In this document: positions 1-9,700 of the stretch, in pieces | How positions within the stretch are numbered: the stretch's first letter is position 1 | Layout of the letters: each line of letters opens with the position of its first letter | Assembly (NCBI GenBank): GCA_013041925.1 | Contig: JABDRB010000029.1 | Location: forward strand, 124,001-188,000 | Origin: Akkermansiaceae bacterium | GTDB taxonomy: Bacteria > Verrucomicrobiota > Verrucomicrobiia > Verrucomicrobiales > Akkermansiaceae | Direction: 5' to 3' | Length of the DNA: 64,000 nucleotides | The notes under the pieces: generated by a model | The model's input: only the letters and a program-made list of their open reading frames with translations | Databases searched by the model: none | What the model was told of the DNA's origin: nothing | Program-made: the position numbers and the translations under genes

Positions 1-475
1 TCACTTTGACCGCAGGTCCGGTGTTGAATAGCCAGTTTTTGTAGGCATAAGTGCTCAGGAAGATCAGTCCGGTGAGCAGTAGTAACACGCCGATCCTCAC
101 CAGCCAGATACGACCAAAGTTGAGCTCCCACTCGCCTGTGTTGAGGGCCGTTTTTTTTGTGGGGATTCTTTGTGGGGGTGTGTTCTTTTCTGGGGTGACC
201 CGCAGCGCTTCTGCTGTTGTTTGTGCCGCCACAGGAGCGTTGATTGGTTCAGCCGGTAGAACGTGATTTACTTGTCTCGGTGTGGCCTTGTTGGTTGCGG
301 GATTTTCAACGATGGCTGACTGAGAAGGGAGTGGGGGTGGTTGAGTGGGTTGAGGAAGTCGGTTGAGTTCATCTCTGATGGTTTGGCATTCTTGGCCGAG
401 TTGATGGAGGTCCTCTTGGATCTCGGCTTGCTTGTGTAATACCTTGTCGAGCCGGGCGCGTAAATCCTTGTCCAT
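1..475 (-). CDS. DUF2339-type predicted membrane protein, N-terminal part (truncated by window edge)
   Basis: An open frame runs from an ATG at 475 (minus) off the left end without a stop, giving 158 residues. The N-terminus is a charged, coiled-coil-like stretch (MDKDLRARLDKVLHKQAEIQ onward) followed by a Pro/Gln/Thr-rich linker. Near residues 125-150 comes a conserved-looking block (ELNFGRIWLVRIGVLLLLTG) that is the first membrane helix. This order, a coiled coil, a low-complexity linker and then a W-x-x-R-I-G helix, matches the start of DUF2339 multi-pass membrane proteins of unknown function. The remaining helices would lie outside the window. The assignment rests on this short block only. 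Confidence 0.6.
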   Translation of the reverse strand, partial: MDKDLRARLDKVLHKQAEIQEDLHQLGQECQTIRDELNRLPQPTQPPPLPSQSAIVENPATNKATPRQVNHVLPAEPINAPVAAQTTAEALRVTPEKNTPPQRIPTKKTALNTGEWELNFGRIWLVRIGVLLLLTGLIFLSTYAYKNWLFNTGPAVKV

Positions 476-559
476 GGTGCAAGAGTATCACGCATCCTGA
501 GGGTTGGTGTATCGATTTTTCCGTAGAAATGATTGAGTGAGTCGATGTTTTTGAGCGGT

Positions 560-594
560 AAAAAAGCCCGCATACTGCTGGGCAGCGTGCGGGC
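560..594 (-). terminator. Rho-independent terminator of the PEP-CTERM gene
   Basis: The arms GCCCGCA (566-572) and TGCGGGC (588-594) form a GC-rich hairpin. Read on minus it is followed by a run of six T (560-565 as A on plus). It lies just after the stop of the minus-strand gene ending at 627. Confidence 0.75.
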
Positions 595-626
595 TTGAAT
601 TTTATTGGGGGGTTATGGGTTGGGGG

Positions 627-1349
627 TTATATCATCCGTCGACGGAGGATGAGTAAGAGTCCGACAGCTCCCAATACAGCGGTGCTGGGCTCGGGGATGC
701 CAGGTCCTTCTGGGTCGTCACCGATGCTATTAGGCACCAAGATGTGGTTGTTGACACTACCGCTTGATGCGGGATCCGTTGGGTCGACATCATTAGCCGT
801 GAAGCCGGTGTTGTAGAGGTAGACATCTGCGCCTTTGCTCTTTCCATCTTTGGCATACATGTCACCCCAGACAGGGACTCTGTTTGAGCATAATGACCAA
901 GTGATGATTTTTGTGTCGCCGGTTGTGTCTACTTTAATCCCATACATGTTGTCAGGAATGCTGGGATCGCTGCTGCCATGAAGGCCAGGACCATAAAGGT
1001 CGAGTGAGCCGTCGCTCAGAATATTTCCGGGGTCGTTGATGTCACCAAGTAGGTTCGAAGCTTCGAAGGTACTAGAGACTTCCGTTGTCGCATGGCTGAT
1101 GTCTTTTCCTAGTACTCTGAGAGTGTAGGTGTAATACCAGCTATCGCAGCCAGATTCTTCGTTTGATGCGCTCCAGGTGAAGGTAGCACCAGTTTGCCAT
1201 TCCTCGGTTCCGAACAGTGTTCCGTCTGGCGTTGTTCCGTCAAGTAACAAAGCACCAGGTGAGCCGAGTGATCCGCTGTGTATGACAGCGTGTGATGTAG
1301 TCATTGAGAGGGCGATGGCCATCAATGTGGTAATGAATGGGGATTTCAT
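627..1349 (-). CDS. PEP-CTERM sorting domain protein
   Basis: This 240-residue secreted protein begins with a signal peptide (MKSPFITTLMAIALSMTTSHA) and ends with a PEP-CTERM anchor: the PEPS motif, a hydrophobic helix (AVLGAVGLLLIL) and an RRRM basic tail. PEP-CTERM tails direct export and processing by an exosortase/archaeosortase-type transpeptidase, usually for extracellular matrix or surface proteins. The middle is Gly/Ser/Asp/Thr-rich and has no domain I recognise. A terminator follows at 560-594. No exosortase gene is in the window, so the sorting machinery must be elsewhere. The function beyond surface localisation is unknown. Confidence 0.85.
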   Translation of the reverse strand: MKSPFITTLMAIALSMTTSHAVIHSGSLGSPGALLLDGTTPDGTLFGTEEWQTGATFTWSASNEESGCDSWYYTYTLRVLGKDISHATTEVSSTFEASNLLGDINDPGNILSDGSLDLYGPGLHGSSDPSIPDNMYGIKVDTTGDTKIITWSLCSNRVPVWGDMYAKDGKSKGADVYLYNTGFTANDVDPTDPASSGSVNNHILVPNSIGDDPEGPGIPEPSTAVLGAVGLLLILRRRMI

Positions 1350-1764
1350 TTTTGGGGTTCTTTCTACGTAGTAGTTAACACTCGTAAAAATCCCGATCTG
1401 AGGTTCTTGCCGTTTGAAGGGTATTTAATTTGTAAATCTCAAATAGGGTTTTTTTGAGCATTCACATGATAGCACTATATTCGCCTTAAAGTCTATCTAT
1501 TTCCTCTGTCTCAATGAGTTATCATTGGTTTGCGCCGCGTGAAATGCAGCGGAGGTTTGTCATTTAAGCTTCTTAAGGGGATCGCGGGAAATGGAGATTT
1601 TGTAAGGATTTAATCCCATATTCAGAACGCATTATACATACGTCTCAGGGCTCAAAATTCTCGTATGAGGGGTGAGGACCTGCTGTTTTTTTTTAACAGA
1701 AAAAATTTAACACCCACTAAGTAAGTGGTGGTTCATGGGTGGTATTTATAAATCTCAATTTCGC
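1350..1764. other. AT-rich intergenic region with no gene seen
   Basis: No convincing coding frame is found. The region should hold the minus-strand promoter of the PEP-CTERM gene and the 3' end of the protease transcript. It contains long T and A tracts (about 1447-1454 and 1686-1705). No promoter could be fixed with confidence. Confidence 0.5.
1700..1730 (-). terminator. Possible terminator of the metzincin gene
   Basis: A short hairpin has arms CCACT (1714-1718) and AGTGG (1724-1728). On minus it is followed by a T-rich stretch (A/T run 1700-1710 on plus). It lies about 35 bases past the stop of the minus-strand protease gene. The stem is short and imperfect when extended. Confidence 0.4.
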
Positions 1765-3891
1765 TTACAGAGCGAGTTCGATATGAATGCGGATGAAGCG
1801 GCAGGTCCATGGCTCGGAGGGGTTTTCTGTCACCCTGAAACGACGCGTGCCTGATGGGCCTGATTCTTCGGTGACGCTACCGCTCCATTGGCCTGCCGTG
1901 TCACGGCTGGCGATGCTGGTCCAGTCTGTGCTATCAAGTGTGCAGCTGGCTTCGACGGTATAGAGGACATCGCTGGGGATGTCGGCAGGGAGGTCGATGA
2001 GGAACTCGACACCCGAGCTGCCATTGGGTGAGACGCTTGAAAAGTGGTGGGAGGTCTCTGGTGAGGCAGGGTCCGTGCCGAGGGCGTGCTCAGTCAGGTT
2101 ACTGATTCCATCACCATCGGGGTCGTCACTGGGGTTGCGTTGGTTTTCTGGGAGGGATGCCATGGTGAGCTCGAATGGGGTGGGGACTGCGGCTGCGGCG
2201 ACCTCACCGGTGACGGTGTAGGCACCGAGGCTGGCGTAGTCGGTAAAGCCAGTATTGGCGCTGCCGTATCCCGTGGATCGGACGTGGAGGAAATAAGTTC
2301 CAGCACTGACGCTGGTACTGATATTTGCATTGAGCTGGGTGGCTGGGTTGATGGATGTGACGAGGTTGCCACTGGCGTCGAAGAGGTCGGCCTGGATATC
2401 GAGGTTGCCGTAGCTGTTGGCTGGGGTGATGGCGAGGGTCAGGGTGCCGGCACCTGATTCCATTGAAAACACGTCGGTATCGTCTTGGCGTTCAATGGTG
2501 CCGCTGCTGGCGATCTGGTTCGAGCTATCGGCGGCCAGGGTGGTGGCACTGCTGTCTTGGTTATTGTGGTCATCGCTGCGGTAGCCGAAGCCATTGGTGG
2601 CGGAGGCGATGATGGAGAGGTCGTCTTGGGTATTGGTGGCACTGGAGTATTCCCCCTTACTCCACTGGGTGACGCTTTTGAAGTATCCGCTGCCCATGAT
2701 CGGGGCCCAGCTGACCGCCCCGGACCCGTGACCTGCGTAGTAGGTGGTGCCGCTTTTACCATCGTGGCTCAGCCCGAAGGTGTGTCCGGCCTCGTGGGAG
2801 CAGGCTTCGGCGATGTATTTGCTGCCGTTGGCGAGGTTGTCAGAGAAGACCCAGCATGGGGTGTCACCGGACCAAACGAATGAGTTGTATTTGGCAACGC
2901 CGCCGGCGGAATTGGATCCATACCATTCGTTGGAGGGGGTGATAATGCAGCGGATACGCCTAGTGGCGGGCGCGCTGAGGTAAACGGACTCGTCCGTGGT
3001 GACGTTTAGGTTAAAGGGTTCGAAGTCGGCGGCGACACGTTTCCAGATGTCGGTGATTTTACTGGCGCTGTAGCCGGTAGCGGCGGCGTTGATATTGCTG
3101 CCCCAAGAGGTGCCAGTGACTTGTTCACCGTCGAAGTCGAGGTAAATGCAGGCGCTGGCGGCGGGGTAGCTGTTGAGTGCGGGAACGAGAGAGGGGCCCT
3201 CGGCATGGGCGGCTTCGGAGTCGTCCACGCCGCCGGCTTCATGGGCGGGCAGTTGGGGGAGGCCGTAGCGCACCGCCCCTGTGGTGGTATCGATCTCGGC
3301 GCAGACCAGTTCGGTGATGGAGCGGCGGGTGATATGGTGGGTTCCCTGGGCATCACGGGTGATCTCGTAGGCGACGGGGTGGTTATCAAATTCGATCTGA
3401 CCGAGGAAAAAGTCGTCTTGGGAATTCCATTGCATGTGGAGTCGTCCTTGAGTTTTTCCTGCGACGGTGCCGTTGATGGCGATGGTGCCATCGTTGTGGG
3501 TGTGGCGTTGCTGGACATCGATGTGGATGCGGGTGCCGTTCTCGATGGTGATACTTTGACGGGTGTTGGGACGGTAATCCACTGGGCTGGGCATGACGCC
3601 AGTGAGTTCCATGGATGCAGGATCGGTCAAATCGGTTTCCCAGAGCAGGCCAGGTTGGGGGAGTGGGCGGCTGTGGTGCGCTGATCTGGCATCGTTATCT
3701 GGGCTGTGATGATGGCTGCATGTGTGCCCGTGGTGCGTATGGTGCGATGCAGCGGCGGTTGATTTGATAGCGTCATCATCCTTATGAGACTCAGGTTTGA
3801 GGCGATTGGATGACTGGGTGTGGATGGCCACGGCCAGCCCAAGGGCGGCGGTGGAAGCAAAGATCATGCGAATGGGGGTGTTTTTTAGCAT
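1765..3891 (-). CDS. Secreted metzincin-type zinc metalloprotease with PPC-like domain
   Basis: This is a 708-residue exported protein. I chose the ATG at 3891 because it begins a signal peptide (MLKNTPIRMIFASTAALGLA); a further in-frame ATG at 3966 would add 25 residues encoded by a palindromic DNA element and is unlikely. Residues about 49-62 are very His-rich. The catalytic domain carries HEAGHTFGLSH (about 366-376), the HExxHxxGxxH zinc motif of metzincins, and a Met-turn-like APIMGSGY near 399. A beta-rich segment after residue 470 resembles a bacterial pre-peptidase C-terminal (PPC) domain. A DPDGDGISNLTEHALGTDP calcium-loop-like segment follows near 610. The likely role is extracellular protein or glycoprotein degradation; the substrate is unknown. 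Confidence 0.8.
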   Translation of the reverse strand: MLKNTPIRMIFASTAALGLAVAIHTQSSNRLKPESHKDDDAIKSTAAASHHTHHGHTCSHHHSPDNDARSAHHSRPLPQPGLLWETDLTDPASMELTGVMPSPVDYRPNTRQSITIENGTRIHIDVQQRHTHNDGTIAINGTVAGKTQGRLHMQWNSQDDFFLGQIEFDNHPVAYEITRDAQGTHHITRRSITELVCAEIDTTTGAVRYGLPQLPAHEAGGVDDSEAAHAEGPSLVPALNSYPAASACIYLDFDGEQVTGTSWGSNINAAATGYSASKITDIWKRVAADFEPFNLNVTTDESVYLSAPATRRIRCIITPSNEWYGSNSAGGVAKYNSFVWSGDTPCWVFSDNLANGSKYIAEACSHEAGHTFGLSHDGKSGTTYYAGHGSGAVSWAPIMGSGYFKSVTQWSKGEYSSATNTQDDLSIIASATNGFGYRSDDHNNQDSSATTLAADSSNQIASSGTIERQDDTDVFSMESGAGTLTLAITPANSYGNLDIQADLFDASGNLVTSINPATQLNANISTSVSAGTYFLHVRSTGYGSANTGFTDYASLGAYTVTGEVAAAAVPTPFELTMASLPENQRNPSDDPDGDGISNLTEHALGTDPASPETSHHFSSVSPNGSSGVEFLIDLPADIPSDVLYTVEASCTLDSTDWTSIASRDTAGQWSGSVTEESGPSGTRRFRVTENPSEPWTCRFIRIHIELAL

Positions 3892-3937
3892 AGGATGTTG
3901 TGGTTGGTAGATTGATTTTCTTAAGGGATCGAGGGTG

Positions 3938-3964
3938 CCACGCCCACGGAATCGTGGGTGCGCC
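3938..3964. repeat. Palindromic element upstream of the metzincin gene
   Basis: The core arms CCCACG (3943-3948) and CGTGGG (3953-3958) flank a GAAT loop, and pairing continues outward with a few mismatches to about 3938-3964. This may be a dispersed REP-like palindrome; no second copy was noticed in this window. Confidence 0.4.
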
Positions 3965-4534
3965 ATTCAGTCAAAGACGTCGCATCCGGAGGTTGATTTC
4001 CGGGAAGCGGGGGGTGCTTTGGGGGGTAAGGATCGTGTCAAGTGATCCACGGGCTCAGTCAGGGAGAGCCGAAAAAAGGGAGGGCGGTATTAGCCCTTGT
4101 GGGAAACGTGAGAGTCCGGTTCGGCGGACTGTTTCCGGTAGAAAGAACAATCTTCTACCTTTCGGTTAAGAAGGTAGCTTTTGAATGATGGGTGTGTTGT
4201 TTTTGGGGCCATGTAGATTATACAGGTCGTTTAGGTTCAGTCGGTTACGCATTTTGATTGCGGAATTGAACTCCTAAGGTCGGGTTGGCGTGGTTGCAAA
4301 TGGATTTGCCCAATATTTGACCAACGGACGTTTGAATCAAACAGAAAATAGGTTCGGGTGTTGGGTCGTTTAGGTTATACTGGGCGAGGGAAGCATGGGC
4401 ACGAGCCCTCCCATTGAAGGAGGGGATGATGTTGTGGCTTTTCCTTTGCCAGACGTCCCAGACTACGCCGTTACCGATGTTTTTGCCTTTGTCGATGGGG
4501 GTATGCCTGATCCCCCCATTTCTTTGCACGGCGA
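3965..4534. other. Long intergenic region with structured but unassigned sequence
   Basis: About 570 bases lie between two minus-strand genes. No frame here looks like a protein, although short open frames exist on both strands near 4245-4529. Several hairpin-capable segments occur: AGTCCG/CGGACT around 4113-4130, GGTAGAA/TTCTACC around 4137-4160, and CCTCC/GGAGG near 4408-4424. The part from about 4075 to 4190 could be a structured RNA or the relic of a mobile intron, but I could not match it to a known family. Confidence 0.3.
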
Positions 4535-5689
4535 TCAGCGTGAGTGTTTATCCTTCAGGCGCTGCCAATAGTCGGCCCAATAGCTGTCGTAATAATCATT
4601 GGCAGCCTCTTTGATGAAGTCAGCTTGCACCACGACGGGTGCCACAGCCGGGTCATAGCCTATTAAGTGACCTTTGCCGGCTCTTTGGCGCGGTGAGACA
4701 AAGCGCCATGGTTCGTCTTTGAAGATCGTTTGGAGAAACGTGGCGGCGCCTGGGTCGTATGCCTTGAGCTCGTCCCGAGTATCGATGTGGTTGTGATCGT
4801 GGTCCATGGTTCGGTTGGTATTGAACCAGGCCTGCACGACCTCGGCGAAATACTCGCCACGGTTCTTGCTGGCGTAACAGGCCTTGGGTCCGCCGAAGAC
4901 GATGCGGACTTGGTCCTTTCCGGTGACCGTCACCATCGAATGTGTGGCCTTACCGTTGACGGTGATGTCGCCGGCATCGAGGCATTTCTTGAGAAGCTCG
5001 GGCGATTGTTGTGGGAAGGAATCGCTCAAAGCATCGAGAAGGATTACCGGTGTATCACCTTTCACGCGTCGAAAGCGTTGGGACGCGTAGCCATCATTCC
5101 AGAGTCCTGCGGCTTTGGCGGCTTTCCAGGTGGTCATCAATAGATCATCGAATCCATCGGGGAATCCGGGACGGTGAATCACGTGTCCAAATTCGTGGAT
5201 AAGAATGCTTTCCGATTGCATCCCACCTTCGTATTCGAGCACGTCTTCCTCGGAAAATAGGACGGTGGGGCGTTGATCGATCCGCGTGAGAAACCCGCGA
5301 TTGCGCCAATTGTAGAAGGCGAGATCCTTGCCGACTTTGTCGGTTTTAAAGGGCGGGATCTCGGAGGTGAGTTCCTTGTGGCCAACGAGGATGCAGAGCA
5401 CTTTGCCATCGCGGATTCGCTTGGCGATTTCAGGTTTTAAAGCCGACATCAGATGTCCGAACTGGTAGGCGGCTTCCAGGTGCGCGTAATCGGAGACCTG
5501 GGCTGAAGTAGCGATGAAAATACCTTCGGCCATGGTGCATTTTTTAAAGAAATCACGGTCGAGTCCGTAGGCATGGGCGAGATCCTCCGTGATCGGCTTG
5601 ACCTCATGGGCATGAGCCACCGCAACGATGGAGAGGGTGAGTGCGATGAGTGGTTTCAACATGGTGGTTCTTGCTGTTTTTTGTTTCAA
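4535..5689 (-). CDS. Secreted zinc metallopeptidase, gluzincin-like (possibly ATLF/PPEP-like)
   Basis: The protein has 384 residues from the ATG at 5689 or 375 from the ATG at 5662; both starts give a signal peptide with core LIALTLSIVAVAHA. HEFGH at residues 165-169 is the HExxH zinc motif. A downstream EYFAEVVQAWF (279-289) supplies plausible Glu ligands in the manner of gluzincins. Motif order and size recall the anthrax lethal-factor catalytic fold/Pro-Pro endopeptidase group, but this is an analogy from motif spacing only. Its substrate is unknown. It sits among other exported proteins on minus, but is separated from them by long spacers and is probably transcribed alone. Confidence 0.65.
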   Translation of the reverse strand: MKQKTARTTMLKPLIALTLSIVAVAHAHEVKPITEDLAHAYGLDRDFFKKCTMAEGIFIATSAQVSDYAHLEAAYQFGHLMSALKPEIAKRIRDGKVLCILVGHKELTSEIPPFKTDKVGKDLAFYNWRNRGFLTRIDQRPTVLFSEEDVLEYEGGMQSESILIHEFGHVIHRPGFPDGFDDLLMTTWKAAKAAGLWNDGYASQRFRRVKGDTPVILLDALSDSFPQQSPELLKKCLDAGDITVNGKATHSMVTVTGKDQVRIVFGGPKACYASKNRGEYFAEVVQAWFNTNRTMDHDHNHIDTRDELKAYDPGAATFLQTIFKDEPWRFVSPRQRAGKGHLIGYDPAVAPVVVQADFIKEAANDYYDSYWADYWQRLKDKHSR

Positions 5690-5737
5690 GGAAGGATGGG
5701 TTTCTCAATGATACAGGGCAGGGGGCGGCAGGCGCAC

Positions 5738-5778
5738 AAAAAAAGCCCGCACACTCGGAGGGGGGAGAGTGGCGGGCT
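5738..5778 (-). terminator. Rho-independent terminator of the peroxiredoxin gene
   Basis: The arms GCCCGC (5745-5750) and GCGGGC (5772-5777) are extended by AA/TT pairs. On minus they are followed by a T run (A run 5738-5744 on plus). It lies directly after the stop of the minus-strand gene ending at 5796. Confidence 0.8.
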
Positions 5779-5795
5779 TGGAAAACGGGGGCGTT

Positions 5796-6422
5796 TTATT
5801 TGGAAAGATAACCAGAGACACCTTCGTGGGTGGCGGTCATGGCATCGTCGCCTTTTTGCCAGTCCATGGGGCAGACTTCGCCGTGCTCTTCAAAGTGCTG
5901 GAGGGCATCGATGACACGCAGGCACTCCTTGATCGAGCGGCCCAGTGGCATGTCGTTAACGACCTGGTGGCGGACGAGTCCATCGCGGTCGATAAGGAAA
6001 AGTCCGCGGTAGGCGACCATTTCACCTTCAACGGAGAGGTTTCCTTCTTCGTCGTTGGTGTATTCACCGGCAAGCACGTCGTAGTCGTTGGAGATGGTTT
6101 TATTGGTATCGGCAACGAGCGGGTAGTTGACACCTTGGATGCCTCCTTTGTTTTTTGGGGTCTGGAGCCATGCCCAGTGGGAAAACTCGGTATCGGTCGA
6201 GCAGCCGACGACGGCAACGTTGCGTTTTTCAAACTCTCCGATTTCCTCTTGGAAGCGGTGCAGTTCTGTGGGGCAGACGAAGGTGAAATCCTTCGGGTAG
6301 AAAAAGAGGACAACGTATTTCTCACCGACGTATTGCTCGAGGCTGAAGTTTTCGATGATGGTTTCTCCTTTGACGGCTTTGGCGCTAAAGAACGGGGCGG
6401 GTCTTCCTACGAGTACTGACAT
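5796..6422 (-). CDS. 2-Cys peroxiredoxin (AhpC/TSA family)
   Basis: This 208-residue protein starts at ATG 6422 (MSVLVGRPAPFFSAKAVKGE); the upstream in-frame extension to 6614 is rich in His/Pro/Arg and not conserved-looking. The peroxidatic cysteine lies in FYPKDFTFVCPTE and the resolving cysteine in GEVCPMDW near the C-terminus, as in typical 2-Cys Prx1/AhpC enzymes that reduce hydrogen peroxide and alkyl hydroperoxides in the cytoplasm. No reductase partner (AhpF or thioredoxin reductase) is adjacent. A clear terminator follows, so it is probably monocistronic. Confidence 0.95.
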   Translation of the reverse strand: MSVLVGRPAPFFSAKAVKGETIIENFSLEQYVGEKYVVLFFYPKDFTFVCPTELHRFQEEIGEFEKRNVAVVGCSTDTEFSHWAWLQTPKNKGGIQGVNYPLVADTNKTISNDYDVLAGEYTNDEEGNLSVEGEMVAYRGLFLIDRDGLVRHQVVNDMPLGRSIKECLRVIDALQHFEEHGEVCPMDWQKGDDAMTATHEGVSGYLSK

Positions 6423-6748
6423 GATGATTAATGGGTTGTGAGTCTTGTGTTGTGCATGAGGACGGAATGTCCTGTGGATGCGGGTATGTAGCGCAGGTAG
6501 GCACGGGTGCAAGGGGTTTTTTTGGGGTACGTGTCTAGAGGTATGCCACAAAACGGCTCGAAGGGTAATAAAGGGACAGGCCCGGGACAGGCCCGGGACA
6601 GGCCCCAAGGGCACTTAATTAAGCGGCTCTGCGGGCTTTCTGGCGCAATGCGACACGTATGCCATCGCTTGATCGTTTTTCTCTTTCACTGGCTGTCCTG
6701 TGGGGCTACGGTCGACGCGGGGAAAGAGAACATTCCCCATCAGCCTTC
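6423..6748. other. Intergenic region between divergent peroxiredoxin and DUF6288-like genes
   Basis: No gene is seen in these 326 bases. The region must contain promoters in both directions. It holds a short perfect tandem repeat at 6573-6605, listed separately. Confidence 0.5.
6573..6605. repeat. Three perfect tandem copies of an 11-bp unit
   Basis: GGGACAGGCCC occurs three times head to tail (6573-6583, 6584-6594, 6595-6605). The repeat is GC-rich against neutral surroundings and lies between divergent genes. Confidence 0.85.
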
Positions 6749-9700
6749 ATGAAACACATCCTGCTCATCATTCTCGCGATCGGTCTATCCGCTGACCTCA
6801 CCACTGCCAAAGAAAGCTACTACACGGAGCCTCCACTTTTTCACTTTTTCCCCAATCCTGATGCATCGACCAATACGATCGGACGACTTGGGCCGATCGG
6901 GTTAGGGCTGGAATTGCGAAAGCCTGCGTTTACGATGTATATCAGCAACGTCGAAGTGGGCTCGCCTGCGGCGGCAACGGGTAAACTAAAGAAGGGTCAG
7001 ATGATTGCGTCGATCAACGGTGAGGTGCTTAAAGGTATCGACCCGCGCGTCCAACTCGGCAACTTAATCACCCAAATTGAAGCCGCCGATGGCGTGGTTC
7101 GGCTGATGATAAAAGACAAGTCAAAGTCAGAGGCCTACCCAGTAGAGTTCAAGATCCCTGTGCGCGGTGTCTACAGTGATACGTGGCCCATGAACTGCAC
7201 GAAGTCTGATGCTATAGTTAAAGAGATGTCTGCCTATCTTCGTGGGGCGGACAGCTGGGGTTGGGGTGCCGCGTTGTTCCTACTGTCGACGGGTGAGGCT
7301 GAAGATTTGGAGGCGGTGCGTCAGCGCTTTAGCGGCAAGCTGGGTGATAAGGGTCTCGGCCACCCGTGGTCAATCGGCTATACAGGTATCGCCGTCTGCG
7401 AATATTACCTGCGAACCGGAGATGAGAGCGTGCTGCCAACCATCAAGGCCAGTTGTGACTACCTGCTCGATCGGATGTATAACAGCTCATGGATGGGCCG
7501 CGGGGGAGCGAGCTTTCGTTACATGGGTGGCGGCCACCTCAACGCGGCAGGTCTGCATGCTGTCACGTTTCTCTTAATGGCCAAGGAGTGTGGCGTCGAC
7601 GTAGACGAACACCTGCTCAATGATACCTTCCGACACCTTTACCGCTACGCGGGTCGAGGCAATGTGGCGTATGGTGACCAAATGCCAGAGGGCGGAATGA
7701 CCGACAATGGTAAGGTAGGTAAACTCACGTTCTTGCTGCAAGCCGCGACCAATTTAGCCCCCAAAGGCCAAAAAGCGGTCTACGGCAAAGCCAGAGATAT
7801 CAGCGCCACCAAAGGTTTTTACTCCACCTCTTGGTTGTTCCACGGTCACACCGGCGGAGGTATCGGCGAACTCTGGCGCGGATCCGCGATGGGCTTGGTC
7901 AAAGACAAGCGCCCCAAGCAGTACCGCTCGTTTATGGATGAGCGACGTTGGATGTATGAGCTGGCCCGAACACATGAAGGGAAGTTTGGATGGGCAGATG
8001 GGCAGAATGTGGGCTACACCACGACACATGACGGGAACAAACCAGGCGGCAATTACATTCCACTGATCTACACACTTCCTCGCAAGCAGTTGCGTATCTT
8101 TGGTGCTCCTGCCACCAAGTATTCCAAGACGTATGAGCTCTCAGAGCGTGCTTGGGGGACCGCTGCCGACGACGTTTTTTACTCGCTTGAGGCGGGTGAG
8201 TATGCACCAGGAAAGCAGTTAGATATTTCCAAGGAGACCATCCGCAACGGTGCATCTCAGGCGATCTTTAATCGCATCAAGAAGTCGGACGCCTCCGAAG
8301 AAACGTTACTGGGATACGCCTTGCACATTGATCAAGGCATCCGCGCGTCAACCATGGGCCAAATCAGTAAACGTGGGTTGCACCATTTGACGATGCAGTT
8401 GCTCAAATCAAATGACCCACGCGGTCGTCATTCAGGATTGTTAGGTGTCGGGTCTCTACCCAAGCCCATGTCCGATGAAGTGGCTGGGTTGCTTGTTGGG
8501 ATGATCGAAGATGAAAACGAGTCATGGTGGGTTGTCATGGAGGCATTAAAAAACTTGGAAGGTGCTAGCGCGGACCAATTGGAGTCGCATGTAGCGGCGA
8601 TTCAAAAGTGGCTGGCGCACGACGACTGGTGGTTGCAAGCTTGCGCGATGAAGGCGGCAACGCCTCTCGTGGTGGATAAGCGTTTTTATAAACAATTGAT
8701 CCCTCATATTGCCAAGCGCATGGCGAGCAACCAAAGGCCTGGGTTGAATGGGTATTTCCAAAGTATCGCGGGGTTGACCCGCAATGCCGATGCACCCATC
8801 CAAAAATTCGCCAAAGAACAATTTGCCAATGCTTACGCAGATTACCCCGAGGTTATTTCCGCGCCGGGCGGTCAGGATATGTCCAGTGGTACGGAGTATA
8901 TGCTTCGGAGTGTCGCAGGGACTCTAGCCGAGACGCCAGGTGGATTGGATGCCCTTTACGAAGTGGCAAAAGTGCGTTTCCCTGATGTGTCGCTCCCTCA
9001 CAAAGACCTTTATCTCAAGGCTGATATGTCACGGCTTGGACCGAAACTGAAGGGCTCGATGAAGCAGATCATCGTCGAGGACCTGATCCCAGAATACATC
9101 GGCAAAGGGAATCACCCAGAATCGAACCGTGGCTATCTCATCAATGAGGCGACCAGCAGTGAGCCGCTCAAGTGGAATTATTACTATCGTGAACCGCGGA
9201 TGGCGGCACTGGTGGAATTGTATCAGCGCGCCGGTGTGGATGATTACAATTGGCATGACTTCGGGCCGAAGTGGAAGGATATGCAGTGGCAATATTTCAC
9301 TTTCAATCCGCCGGAGAAAAAATTGCCCGGAACAGGCACACGCTATCGCAAGGTGACCCTGCCTCAGGGGATGGAGGATTGGTATCAGGCTGATTTCGAT
9401 GCCCAAAAGGCTGGCTGGAAGGCTGGCAAACAACCGTTTGGACAGCTCAATGGGAAGCTTGTCGATCGGTTGCGCGGCTGCAAGCTTGATTTTTGTCGTT
9501 GTGATAATCCGATGCATACGCTGTGGGAAAACGAAGTGATGTTGATGAATGGCACGTTCAAGTTTCCTCCGTTCAAGGAAGGTCATCGCTACCGTCTACT
9601 GATTGGTGGGATGTCGCACGTCCACGGCGGCGATGGATTCCGGGTCTACGTCGGGGGCAAACAGATGCTCGAGCGCTCCACGGGTGTGGGAAAACGACAG

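Noticed and set aside
4079-4125. Group II intron domain V
   Set aside because: GGTTC and GAAA-like strings are present, but the required AGC triad helix and bulge do not pair properly, and no reverse transcriptase is nearby.
4245-4614. Small open frames on both strands upstream of the gluzincin-like gene's 3' end
   Set aside because: No family, no signal and no consistent start; the region looks noncoding and repeat-like.
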